This document shows positions 1 through 7,432 of a stretch of DNA of 64,000 nucleotides, piece after piece (the first letter of the stretch is position 1; every line of letters starts with the position of its first letter). The notes under the pieces were generated by a model. It searched no databases. It was not told where the DNA came from and saw only the letters and a program-made list of their open reading frames with translations. This DNA is from Tessaracoccus rhinocerotis (GTDB lineage Bacteria > Actinomycetota > Actinomycetes > Propionibacteriales > Propionibacteriaceae), in the NCBI RefSeq assembly GCF_007197885.1, contig NZ_VKKG01000004.1, positions 62,001 to 126,000 of the forward strand, written 5' to 3'. The position numbers and the translations under genes were made by a program.

Positions 1-1
1 C

Positions 2-64
2 AGCTTCGTCCCCGGCGCCGAGTGGGTGGACGCGACCAACGTCAACCAGTTCCTGCTGGAGTGA
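2..64 (+). CDS. C-terminal end of an upstream gene, unidentified
   Basis: Only the last 20 codons and a TGA stop lie in the window; the readable tail ends in NVNQFLLE. Codon use is typical of the surrounding high-GC coding DNA, and the next gene begins 24 bases downstream on the same strand. The fragment is too short to assign to a family. I infer coding only from the open frame that touches the window edge, so this is a tentative call. Confidence 0.45.
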   Translation, partial: SFVPGAEWVDATNVNQFLLE

Positions 65-88
65 CGCCGCCGGTGCGAGGATGGGGCC

Positions 89-1144
89 ATGCCCAGTGCG
101 AAGAAGCCGGCTCTCGAACTCGAGGTGGGCGGACGGACGGTCCGCCTCTCCAGCCCCGACAAGGTGTACTTCCCGGAGACGGGGCACACCAAGCTCGACG
201 TGGCGAACTACTACCTCGCCGTCGCCGACGGCATCGTCCGTGCGCTGCGTGAGCGCCCTACGATGCTGCACCGCTTCCCGGGCGGGCTGGCGGGCGAGAA
301 GGTCCACCAGAAGCGCATTCCGCGCGGGGCTCCCGACTGGGTCGAGACCGTCGAGCTGTTCTTCCCGCGCTACGAGCTGACCGCCGACGAGCTCTGCGTC
401 ACAGAGGCCGCCCAGGTGCTGTGGGCCGTGCAGATGAGCACCGTCGAGTTCCACCCGTGGAACGTCCGAAGGGACGACGTCGACCGCCCCGACGAGTGGC
501 GCATCGACCTCGACCCCGGGCCGAAGACCAATTTCGCCAAGGTCCGCGCCGTCGCGGCGGCCGCCCACGAACTGCTCGACGAGCTCGGCATCACCGGCTA
601 CCCGAAGACCAGCGGCGGCAGCGGCCTCCACATCTACGTGCGGATCGCGCCCGAGTGGGAGTTCGACGACGTCCGCCGCGCCGCACTCGCCTTCGCCCGC
701 GAGCTGGAGCGGCGCCTGCCTGCCGATGTCACGACGGCTTGGTGGCGCAAGGACCGCGACCCGGCGGCCGTGTTCGTCGACTACAACCAGAACGCGCGCG
801 ACCACACGATCGCCGCCGCCTACTCCCTGCGCGGTGTCCCGTCGGCGACGGTGTCGGCACCCATCCGCTGGGACGAGGTCGGATCCGTCGAGCCGGGGGA
901 CCTGAACCTCGCCACGATGCCGGCCCGCTTCGCCGAACTCGGGGACCTCCACGCGCACATCGACGACGAGTCCTTCCGGCTCGACACCCTCCTCGAGTGG
1001 GCCGGGCGCGACGAGGCCGATCCCGAGACGCAGACCCCTCCCGCCCCGCGCGACGACGGCGGCGCCGGCAAGGGGAAGTCGCGCCAGCAGGTCTCCCCGG
1101 ACCACGTCGCCCGCGTCCGCCGCGCCCGCCGCGACGAAACCTGA
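89..1144 (+). CDS. LigD-type DNA polymerase/primase domain protein
   Basis: This 351-residue protein is a stand-alone LigD polymerase (PolDom, archaeo-eukaryotic primase superfamily). In non-homologous end joining the domain binds Ku-held DNA ends and adds or fills nucleotides, often ribonucleotides. The sequence shows the family landmarks: an N-terminal segment with LSSPDKVYFPE, the metal-binding pair in DLDPGPK (Asp140 and Asp142), the nucleotide-binding SGGSGLHIY, and VFVDYNQNARDHT, which carries the third acidic residue. The last 60 or so residues are charged and low in complexity and end in basic residues. No ligase or phosphoesterase domain is attached and no Ku gene is visible nearby, so partners would lie elsewhere. 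The ATG at 89 is chosen over the out-of-frame ATG at 81 because it opens the conserved domain. Family assignment is firm; role in repair is inferred. Confidence 0.9.
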   Translation: MPSAKKPALELEVGGRTVRLSSPDKVYFPETGHTKLDVANYYLAVADGIVRALRERPTMLHRFPGGLAGEKVHQKRIPRGAPDWVETVELFFPRYELTADELCVTEAAQVLWAVQMSTVEFHPWNVRRDDVDRPDEWRIDLDPGPKTNFAKVRAVAAAAHELLDELGITGYPKTSGGSGLHIYVRIAPEWEFDDVRRAALAFARELERRLPADVTTAWWRKDRDPAAVFVDYNQNARDHTIAAAYSLRGVPSATVSAPIRWDEVGSVEPGDLNLATMPARFAELGDLHAHIDDESFRLDTLLEWAGRDEADPETQTPPAPRDDGGAGKGKSRQQVSPDHVARVRRARRDET

Positions 1145-1193
1145 GGGGCGCAATCCCTTCCGCTGCCGCACGGACTGGGGGATAATTCTCCCC

Positions 1194-1577
1194 ATGGGAC
1201 GGGCTGGCCCCTGGGATCCCGACGTCCGTGACCTCGAGCGGTCCCTCAAGCGGATCGAGGCCGAGTTGCGAGGAGACCTCGATCGCCTCCTCGTGCGCCG
1301 ACTCGTCACCGTCTTGAACCGGCGGTGCCCGCTGCGGACCGTGGGCGCATCTCCCATCAAGGACACCGCGCGCCTCGGGTTCGCCGACGGCCTGTCCGTA
1401 CTCGCCCACTCACCCGAGGGCAGCGTCCTGCTCCGCCTCCTCCTCCCGCTCCACCGGGGGACGTCGGTGCTGCTGGAGCGGGTCGAGCGCACCGAAGCCG
1501 GGGTGGCGGCCACCCTCGGCTGGGCACCGCGCCACCAGTTGAGGGCACTGATCACCGGCTTCGACCAGGTGGACTGA
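1194..1577 (+). CDS. hypothetical protein, 127 aa
   Basis: A short soluble protein with no transmembrane segment or signal peptide. The first 40 residues are rich in Arg, Glu and Leu and probably helical (RDLERSLKRIEAELRGDLDR); the rest alternates hydrophobic and charged stretches, with VLLRLLLPLHRG in the middle. I do not recognise a domain. It stands alone between the LigD-like gene and the LacI regulator, on the same strand as both, with an ATG start shortly after an A/T-rich stretch (GATAATTCTCC). Coding seems likely from codon use and the clean frame, but function is unknown. Confidence 0.6.
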   Translation: MGRAGPWDPDVRDLERSLKRIEAELRGDLDRLLVRRLVTVLNRRCPLRTVGASPIKDTARLGFADGLSVLAHSPEGSVLLRLLLPLHRGTSVLLERVERTEAGVAATLGWAPRHQLRALITGFDQVD

Positions 1578-1627
1578 CTCCCTCCGTCGGCAACCGCCGT
1601 GACGCCGCTCACCTGCGTTGTTCTGTC

Positions 1628-1673
1628 GACACCTGCCCTGTGCGTGGACACCTGCCCTACAAGGCAGGTGTCG
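1628..1673. repeat. ACACCTGCC direct and inverted repeats, hairpin
   Basis: CGACACCTGCC occurs at 1628-1638, GACACCTGCC at 1647-1656, and the inverse GGCAGGTGTCG at 1663-1673. The inner pair makes a 10-bp stem with a 6-base loop; the outer pair makes an alternative 11-bp stem. It sits between the hypothetical gene and the LacI promoter. It may terminate the upstream transcript or be one copy of a dispersed intergenic palindrome; no U-tract follows. Confidence 0.6.
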
Positions 1674-1728
1674 AGGGACAACGCTGGTGTTGAGGCTTCA
1701 AGCGGGGTCTAGGCCCGGCCCCAATTCG

Positions 1729-1784
1729 TGCAAGCGCTTGCATACGTGGACGGAGAGGCTTACAGTTTGGTTAAGCGGTTGCAC
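1729..1784 (+). promoter_or_regulatory. LacI promoter with two operator-like palindromes
   Basis: A perfect 14-bp palindrome TGCAAGCGCTTGCA (1729-1742) has the central CG and AAGCGCTT core typical of LacI-family operators. It overlaps a candidate -35 TTGCAT (1739-1744), which is 16 bp from a -10 TACAGT (1761-1766). A degenerate second site, TTAAGCGGTTGCAC (1771-1784), follows the -10. A strong Shine-Dalgarno AAGGAGG (1790-1796) leads to the ATG at 1806. The layout implies autoregulation and control of the downstream glucan operon. Confidence 0.75.
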
Positions 1785-1805
1785 AGGTCAAGGAGGACCT
1801 CAGGA

Positions 1806-2825
1806 ATGCTCGCAACGATCTATGAAGTGGCCCGTCGTGCAGGAGTCTCCACGGCGACCGTTTCGCGTGCGCTCCGCGACGACCCCCGCATCACCGCCTC
1901 CACCAGGGAGAAGGTGCTGCAGGCCGCCGACGACCTCCACTACGTGCCCAAGGCCGCGGCCCAGGCCCTCGCGGGCTCCGTCACCCGGTCCCTGGGCATG
2001 GTGCTGCCGCACCTGCGCGGCAGCTACTACGCCGAGCTCGCCGTCGGGTTCGAGTCCCGGGCCAGCGAGCTGGACTGCTCGGTGCTGCTGCTGCGGGCCG
2101 ACCCGGCGGCCGACTCCCGATCGGCCGTGCGTCGGCTCGCCGGCCAGGTGGACGCGCTGGCCTTCATGGCCCGCAGCGTGGTCTCCGACGACCTGATCGC
2201 CAAGGTGGGCAAGGGCCGGCCCACCGTCACCGTCGCGCGCGGCCGCGTCACCGGCCACCCCGCCATCTACGCGGAGTCCGAGGCGCCCGCGCACGCCCTG
2301 ACAACCCACCTCATCGAACACGGCCGACGGCGGCTCGCCTTCGTCGGTCCAGCCGGCGACGGCTCCGACATCGCCGCCCGGTACGAGGGATTCTCCCGGG
2401 CGCTCATAGAGGCCGGCCTCGAGGTGCGGCCCAGCATCGACGTCGAACTCGACGAGGACGCCGGTCGACGCCTGGCCCACAAGCTCCACGACGAAGGCCT
2501 CCCGTACGACGCACTGGTCTGCGGCAACGACGAGGTGGCCGCCGCCGTCGTCTTCGAACTACAGGAACTGGGTGTGGACGTCCCCGCCCGGATCGCAGTG
2601 GTCGGCTGGGACGACATCCGGGTATCCCGGTACCTCCGGCCCGGCCTCACGACGGTGCGCCAGCCCGTCACACAACTCGGCGCGACGGCCGCCGAGTTCC
2701 TGCACCGGATGCTCTCCGGTGACGCGGTGGAGGACGTGACGGTGCTCCCGGCAGACCTCGTCCACCGCCAGTCCTGCGGCTGCCCGAAGGGCAGCCCCCT
2801 CACCACCACCCCCCGAACGGAATGA
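1806..2825 (+). CDS. LacI-family transcriptional regulator of the glucan operon
   Basis: A 339-residue repressor. The N-terminal helix-turn-helix reads TIYEVARRAGVSTATVSRAL, followed by the hinge region (LHYVPKAAAQALAGSVTRSL) and a periplasmic-binding-protein-like effector domain ending in CGCPKGSP. The frame is open further upstream, but the ATG at 1806 is preferred: it has AAGGAGG at good spacing and puts the HTH at the extreme N-terminus as in the family. It is the first gene of a tightly packed operon (SBP gene begins 8 bases after its stop) for an ABC importer and glycosidases. By context the inducer is probably a sophoro-oligosaccharide or glucose derivative; this is inferred. Its own promoter bears operator-like palindromes. 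Confidence 0.92.
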   Translation: MLATIYEVARRAGVSTATVSRALRDDPRITASTREKVLQAADDLHYVPKAAAQALAGSVTRSLGMVLPHLRGSYYAELAVGFESRASELDCSVLLLRADPAADSRSAVRRLAGQVDALAFMARSVVSDDLIAKVGKGRPTVTVARGRVTGHPAIYAESEAPAHALTTHLIEHGRRRLAFVGPAGDGSDIAARYEGFSRALIEAGLEVRPSIDVELDEDAGRRLAHKLHDEGLPYDALVCGNDEVAAAVVFELQELGVDVPARIAVVGWDDIRVSRYLRPGLTTVRQPVTQLGATAAEFLHRMLSGDAVEDVTVLPADLVHRQSCGCPKGSPLTTTPRTE

Positions 2826-2833
2826 GGAGAACG

Positions 2834-4117
2834 ATGAACACCAGGAAGCGTGCCCTCGTGGCACTCACGGCAGCACTGTCGCTGCTGAGCATCGCGGCCT
2901 GTGGTCGCGACGACACGGCCGACCCCGGAGAGGAGCCCGCCGGCGGCGAGTCCTCCGAGATCGCCGAGGGCCCCGCCACCGGCAGCCTGGAGGTCTGGGC
3001 GATGGGCGCGGAGGGCGAGAAGCTCCCGGAGCTCGCCGAGGCCTTCATGGCCGAGAACCCCGACCTCGAGATCAACGTCACCCCGGTCCCCTGGGAGTCG
3101 GCGCACGACAAGTTCACGGCGTCGATCGCCGCCGGCACCGCGCCGGACCTGGCGCAGGTGGGCACCACCTGGATGGGTGAGTTCGTAGCGCTCGACGCGC
3201 TCGATCCAACGCCGGCCCTGATCGACCAGGGCAAGTTCTTCGAGGGTGCCCAGCAGACCACCATGGTCAACGAGACCTCGTACGCCGTCCCTTGGTACGT
3301 CGAGACGCGCCTCGTGTTCTACCGGACCGACCTCGCCGAGCAGGCGGGCATCACCGAGACGCCGTCCGACTGGGAGGGCCTGAAGGAGATGGCGAAGGCC
3401 TACCAGGACAACGGTGCCGAGTGGGGCATCAACCTGCAGCCCGGCGGGACCGGGTCCTGGCAGACCGTGCTCCCCCTGATGTGGTCCAACGGCGGCTCCA
3501 TCACCACCGAGGACGGCTCCGAATTCGCCTTCGACTCGGAGGAGAACGTCGAGGCCCTGACCTACTTCCAGTCCTACTTCACCGACGGCATCGCCAACAC
3601 CGCCCCGACGCAGGGCACCACGGAGGCCGACTTCGCATCGGGCGCCGTGCCCATGTTCATCTCCGGTCCCTGGATGATGGCCGCCGTGGAGGCCGCGGGT
3701 GGTGAGGGCTTCGCCGACAAGTACGACGTGATGCCCATGCCGGAGGCCGAGATCAGCGCGTCGTTCATCGGCGGCTCCAACCTCGCCGTGTTCAAGAACA
3801 GCGAGAACCGCGACGCCGCTTGGAAGTTCGTCGACTACCTGACCCAGGAGGAGACCCAGGTGGAATGGTTCGGCCTGACCACCGACCTCCCGTCGGTCCA
3901 GGCCGCCTGGGACGACGAGAGCCTCTCGGGCAACGAGATGCTCTCCAAGTTCGGCACGCAGCTGGAGACCGCGTTCGCGCCCCCGTCGATCCAGACGTGG
4001 GAGCAGATCGCCAACGCTTTCGACTCGCAGGTGGAACAGGTGGCCAAGGCCGACCTGGACCCGGCAGAGGCCATGGCGGCCATCCAGCAGGAGGCCACCT
4101 CGATCGGCATGGGCTGA
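2834..4117 (+). CDS. ABC sugar importer, substrate-binding lipoprotein (family 1)
   Basis: A 427-residue extracellular solute-binding protein. The N-terminus is a lipoprotein signal (MNTRKRALVALTAAL..., lipobox LSIAAC) followed by an acidic linker. The mature part has the family-1 pattern: LEVWAMGAEGEKLPELAEAF near the start, GTAPDLAQVGTTWMGEF, and a C-terminal AAWKFVDYLTQEE segment. The ATG at 2834 is preferred over one at 2822 because TGAGGAGAACG gives an ideal ribosome binding site. It lies between its regulator and two CUT1-type permeases. The gene order SBP-permease-permease with GH3 and GH94 downstream resembles the Listeria innocua sophorose importer locus, so a beta-1,2-gluco-oligosaccharide ligand is likely. 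The ATPase is not encoded here; a shared MsiK-like subunit is presumably used. Confidence 0.88.
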   Translation: MNTRKRALVALTAALSLLSIAACGRDDTADPGEEPAGGESSEIAEGPATGSLEVWAMGAEGEKLPELAEAFMAENPDLEINVTPVPWESAHDKFTASIAAGTAPDLAQVGTTWMGEFVALDALDPTPALIDQGKFFEGAQQTTMVNETSYAVPWYVETRLVFYRTDLAEQAGITETPSDWEGLKEMAKAYQDNGAEWGINLQPGGTGSWQTVLPLMWSNGGSITTEDGSEFAFDSEENVEALTYFQSYFTDGIANTAPTQGTTEADFASGAVPMFISGPWMMAAVEAAGGEGFADKYDVMPMPEAEISASFIGGSNLAVFKNSENRDAAWKFVDYLTQEETQVEWFGLTTDLPSVQAAWDDESLSGNEMLSKFGTQLETAFAPPSIQTWEQIANAFDSQVEQVAKADLDPAEAMAAIQQEATSIGMG

Positions 4118-4119
4118 CC

Positions 4120-5046
4120 ATGACCACCGAGGTCGCTCCCGCAGCCACGGAGCAGCGCCCGCGTGCCGGCAGACGCAACTCGAGCGAGGCCCGGGCCGGG
4201 CTCCTGCTCGCCCTGCCGTTCGTGGTGCTGTTCTCGGTGTTCACGTTGTGGCCGGTGCTGCAGTCGATGTTCATGAGCTTCACCGACACCCGGATCACCG
4301 ACATCAGGACCCCGTTCCAGGTGAACTTCGTGGGCTTCGAGAACTACGCCAAGGCCCTGGGGGACCCGGTCTTCCGCCGGGCCGCGCTCAACACCGGCGT
4401 GTTCGTCGTGGTGGGCGTGCCGCTGACGCTGGCCTGCGGGCTGGCGGCGGCGGTGGCCCTCAACAAGGGCATCACCAAGTTCCGCAGCGTCTTCCGGGTG
4501 GGCTTCTACACGCCCGTGATCACCAGCATCGTTGCCGTCGCCGTGGTGTGGCGGTTCCTGCTGCAGCCCGACTCCGGCCTGGTCAACACCGTGCTCGGCT
4601 GGGTGGGCATCGACGGCCCCAACTGGTTGGGTGACACCCGCACGTCGCTGCTCTCGCTGATCGCGATGGCGGTGTGGCGCAACTTCGGCACCGGCATGAT
4701 CATCTTCCTCGCCGGCCTGCAGGCGGTGCCCTGGAACCTGCACGAGGCGGCCTCCATCGACGGCGCCTCCGCGTGGCAGCGGTTCTGGTACATCACCCTG
4801 CCGATCCTGCGCCCGACGGTGCTGTTCGTCATGGTGACCACCACGATCGGCTACCTGCAGTTCTTCGAGGAGCCGTTCGTCATGACCCAGGGCGGCCCGC
4901 TCAACAGCACGCTGTCCGCCTCGATGTACACCTACCAGCAGTTCGGCTTCGGCAACTACGGCCTGGCCGGCTCGATGGCGTACCTCACGTTTCTGGCGAT
5001 CCTGCTGGTGACACTGGTCCAGTTCCGAGTGACGAGGGAGAAGTGA
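4120..5046 (+). CDS. ABC sugar importer permease, MalF-type
   Basis: A 308-residue membrane protein with about six transmembrane segments, starting with a long hydrophobic helix near residue 25 (LLLALPFVVLFSVFTLWPVL). The cytoplasmic EAA loop that docks to the ATPase is clear: EAASIDGASAWQRFWYITLP. The ATG at 4120 follows the SBP stop by two bases, implying translational coupling, and the 3' end overlaps the next permease start by one base. An in-frame opening upstream lies inside the SBP gene and is not used. It forms the heteromeric channel with the next gene for import of the glycan oligomers bound by the upstream lipoprotein. Confidence 0.92.
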   Translation: MTTEVAPAATEQRPRAGRRNSSEARAGLLLALPFVVLFSVFTLWPVLQSMFMSFTDTRITDIRTPFQVNFVGFENYAKALGDPVFRRAALNTGVFVVVGVPLTLACGLAAAVALNKGITKFRSVFRVGFYTPVITSIVAVAVVWRFLLQPDSGLVNTVLGWVGIDGPNWLGDTRTSLLSLIAMAVWRNFGTGMIIFLAGLQAVPWNLHEAASIDGASAWQRFWYITLPILRPTVLFVMVTTTIGYLQFFEEPFVMTQGGPLNSTLSASMYTYQQFGFGNYGLAGSMAYLTFLAILLVTLVQFRVTREK

Positions 5047-5867
5047 TGAATCAGTCACGCTCGATGGCGGTGCTCTACGTCATCCTCTCCATCCTCCTGC
5101 TGATCGTGATCATGCCGTTCATCTGGATGTTGCTCGGCAGCCTGAAGTCGCAGGGCGAACTGCTCCAGGTGCCGCCGACGTTTCTCCCGGAGGCGCCCTC
5201 GTGGGACAACTTCGCCCGACTCTTCCAACGCCTGGACTTCGGGCGCTACTTCCTCAACTCGACGGTGGTCGCCGTCGTGGTGACCGTCGCCAACCTGGTC
5301 TTCTGCTCGATGCTCGGCTACGCGCTGGCGCACCTCAACTTCCCCGGCAAGAAGATCATCTTCGGTGCAGTACTGGGGACGCTGATGATTCCCGGCCTGG
5401 TGACGTTCATCCCGCAGTTCGTGCTGGTGGTGAACATGGGGCTGGGCAACACGCTGCCGGCGCTGTTCCTGCCGTTCCTGGCCGGCCCGTTCGGCGTGTT
5501 CCTGATGCGGCAGTTCTTCCTCGGCATGCCCCGCGACCTGCTCGAGGCCGGCCGTCTCGACGGGGCCAGCGAGCTGGGGATCTTCTTCCGCCTGTTCCTG
5601 CCCCTGGCCGGACCCGCGCTCGCAACACTCGGGATCCTGACCTTCCTGTCCTCCTGGAACAACTTCCTCTGGCCACTGGTGGTGGCCTCCACTGAGGACA
5701 CCTACACCCTGCCCGTCGCGCTCGCCCTCGTGTCGACGGGACAGAACCAGACCGACTACGGGCTGCTGCTCGCCGGCGCGTGCGTCGTCGTGCTGCCCAT
5801 CCTGCTGGTGTTCCTGTTCTTCCAGCGCTACTTCATCGAGGGCATCGCAACCACTGGAATCAAGTGA
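5046..5867 (+). CDS. ABC sugar importer permease, MalG-type
   Basis: A 273-residue permease with a hydrophobic N-terminal helix (LYVILSILLLIVIMPFIWML), about six membrane spans, and the EAA-like loop EAGRLDGASELGIFFRLFLP. The C-terminal FFQRYFIEGIATTGIK is the usual MalG/CUT1 ending. Its ATG shares one base with the stop of the preceding permease. It completes the membrane part of the importer; no ATP-binding subunit is in the operon, which is common in Gram-positive oligosaccharide systems that share one ATPase. Confidence 0.92.
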   Translation: MNQSRSMAVLYVILSILLLIVIMPFIWMLLGSLKSQGELLQVPPTFLPEAPSWDNFARLFQRLDFGRYFLNSTVVAVVVTVANLVFCSMLGYALAHLNFPGKKIIFGAVLGTLMIPGLVTFIPQFVLVVNMGLGNTLPALFLPFLAGPFGVFLMRQFFLGMPRDLLEAGRLDGASELGIFFRLFLPLAGPALATLGILTFLSSWNNFLWPLVVASTEDTYTLPVALALVSTGQNQTDYGLLLAGACVVVLPILLVFLFFQRYFIEGIATTGIK

Positions 5868-5869
5868 GC

Positions 5870-5889
5870 CCGCGGTACCCCCACCGCGG
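5870..5889 (+). terminator. small GC hairpin between permease and glucanase genes
   Basis: CCGCGGT (5870-5876) and ACCGCGG (5883-5889) form a 7-bp stem with a C-rich 6-base loop. No T-run follows. It may attenuate or stabilise the operon mRNA between transport and enzyme genes; weak evidence. Confidence 0.35.
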
Positions 5890-5913
5890 ACCTGAGTCCC
5901 TAGGAGTTCGAAA

Positions 5914-7431
5914 ATGCGAAACGACAACCTGACCCGCAGGGGTCTGCTCGGCGCAGCGGCCGGAGCCGGTGCGCTCGCCGTCGTGGGCGTCCATCCCGCG
6001 GTCGCCGACACCGGCAGGCCCGGCCGCCACGACGAGCAGCTGCTCACCTGGGCGCGCGACACGTGGGCCTCTCTGGAGGCCATGACCGACCAGAACACCG
6101 GGCTGGTGGCCGACAACATCGACGGCGACCTGGCCAGCCGCAGCGGATACACCTCGCCAACCAACATCGGCGGGCTGCTGTGGAGCGCGATCGTCGCCCG
6201 TGACCTCGGCATCATCAACCCCGGCCACTGCCGCAACCTGATCGCCCGCACCCTCCGGACGCTGGAGCGGATGAAGCGCCATGACGCCAGCGGCATGTAC
6301 TTCAACTGGTACGACGAGGCCACCGCAGACGTGCTGCGTGTGTGGCCGGACAGCGGCGACGTCGTCGTCCCCTTCGTCTCCAGCGTGGACATGGGCTGGC
6401 TCGGGGCGGCGCTGCACCTGGTGGCGGAGGCCGACCCGTCCAACCGCAGGCGCGCCCGCCGACTGTACGAGGGTCTGCGCTGGGACATCTTCTACGACGA
6501 GGCATTCCGCGACGGCGGCGGCATCTACGGCGGCTTCTACGTGGAGGACCCGGGCCGGGACGACGTCGCACTGCTCCCGCCCACCATCGGCGAGGGGCCC
6601 GACCTCTACTACACCGTCAACCACCACTACGACACGGCGATCTCCGAGGCCCGGATGGCCACCTACCTGGGCATCATCCGCGGCCAGATCCCGCCCAAGG
6701 CGTACTTCTCCACGTTCCGGACCTTCCCGCCCGAGTACGACTGGCAGGAGATGCCGCCGGTCGGCGAGTGGGAGGAGCACCTGGGGGTCCCCGTCTACCA
6801 GGGCGCCTACACCTACCGCGGCTTCCAGGTGGTGCCCGGCTGGGGCGGGTCCATGTTCGAGGAGCTGATGCCGGACATCTTCGTGCCCGAGGCCGCCTGG
6901 GGACCCGAGTCCTGGGGCAGGCAGCACCCGCTGCACGTCCGCGCCCAGCGCGAGCACGGCCTCGACGACGCCCGCTACGGCTACTGGGGCTTCTCGCCCT
7001 GCTCGAACCCGGCCGGCGGCTACCGCGAGTACGGCGTCGACGCCCTCGGCCTCAACCCCACGGGCTACTTCTCAGACCAGGAGAACACCGACTACCGCTG
7101 GGACGATCCGCCGACCAGCTACGGCGACGGCGTGGTGACCCCGCACGCGGCGTTCCTGGCGATGATGTACGAGCAGGAGGAGGCCACCGCGAACCTGGCG
7201 GCGCTGCAGGCCGACTTCGACTCCTACGGCCCCGGGGGCTTCTACGACGCCATCGCCGTCCGCAGTGGCCAGGTGGCGCGTCGGCACCTGTCGCTGGACC
7301 AGTCCATGATCATGGGCTCGCTCGGCAACGTCATGCTCGACTCCCGACTGCGCCGGTACTTCGCGAGCCGCGACGTGGCCGGCGCGCTCAGGCCGGTGCT
7401 CGCCCTCGAGGAGTTCAACGTCGGCGCCTGA
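5914..7431 (+). CDS. Tat-exported glucoamylase-family (GH144-like) glucanase
   Basis: A 505-residue secreted protein. The N-terminus LTRRGLLGAAAGAGALAVVG is a twin-arginine signal, with probable cleavage after the Ala-rich VHPAVADT region. The mature part resembles the Glycoamylase/DUF3131 (alpha/alpha)6-barrel family that includes GH144 endo-beta-1,2-glucanases: TSPTNIGGLLWSAIVARDLG, VSSVDMGWLGAALHLV, GGGIYGGFY, and the family-like GFSPCSNPAGGYREYGVDALG block. Tryptophan and acidic residues are abundant, as expected in a glycan cleft. It precedes GH3 and GH94 genes in the same operon. I infer that it cuts beta-1,2-glucan outside the cell and the importer takes up the products. An exact CAZy family cannot be proved from reading alone; another alpha/alpha6 glycosidase specificity is possible. 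Confidence 0.75.
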   Translation: MRNDNLTRRGLLGAAAGAGALAVVGVHPAVADTGRPGRHDEQLLTWARDTWASLEAMTDQNTGLVADNIDGDLASRSGYTSPTNIGGLLWSAIVARDLGIINPGHCRNLIARTLRTLERMKRHDASGMYFNWYDEATADVLRVWPDSGDVVVPFVSSVDMGWLGAALHLVAEADPSNRRRARRLYEGLRWDIFYDEAFRDGGGIYGGFYVEDPGRDDVALLPPTIGEGPDLYYTVNHHYDTAISEARMATYLGIIRGQIPPKAYFSTFRTFPPEYDWQEMPPVGEWEEHLGVPVYQGAYTYRGFQVVPGWGGSMFEELMPDIFVPEAAWGPESWGRQHPLHVRAQREHGLDDARYGYWGFSPCSNPAGGYREYGVDALGLNPTGYFSDQENTDYRWDDPPTSYGDGVVTPHAAFLAMMYEQEEATANLAALQADFDSYGPGGFYDAIAVRSGQVARRHLSLDQSMIMGSLGNVMLDSRLRRYFASRDVAGALRPVLALEEFNVGA

Positions 7432-7432
7432 G

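Noticed and set aside
2040-2070. GGTTCGAGTCCC, resembling a tRNA T-arm
   Set aside because: It lies in the LacI coding frame and no acceptor or anticodon stem can be built around it.
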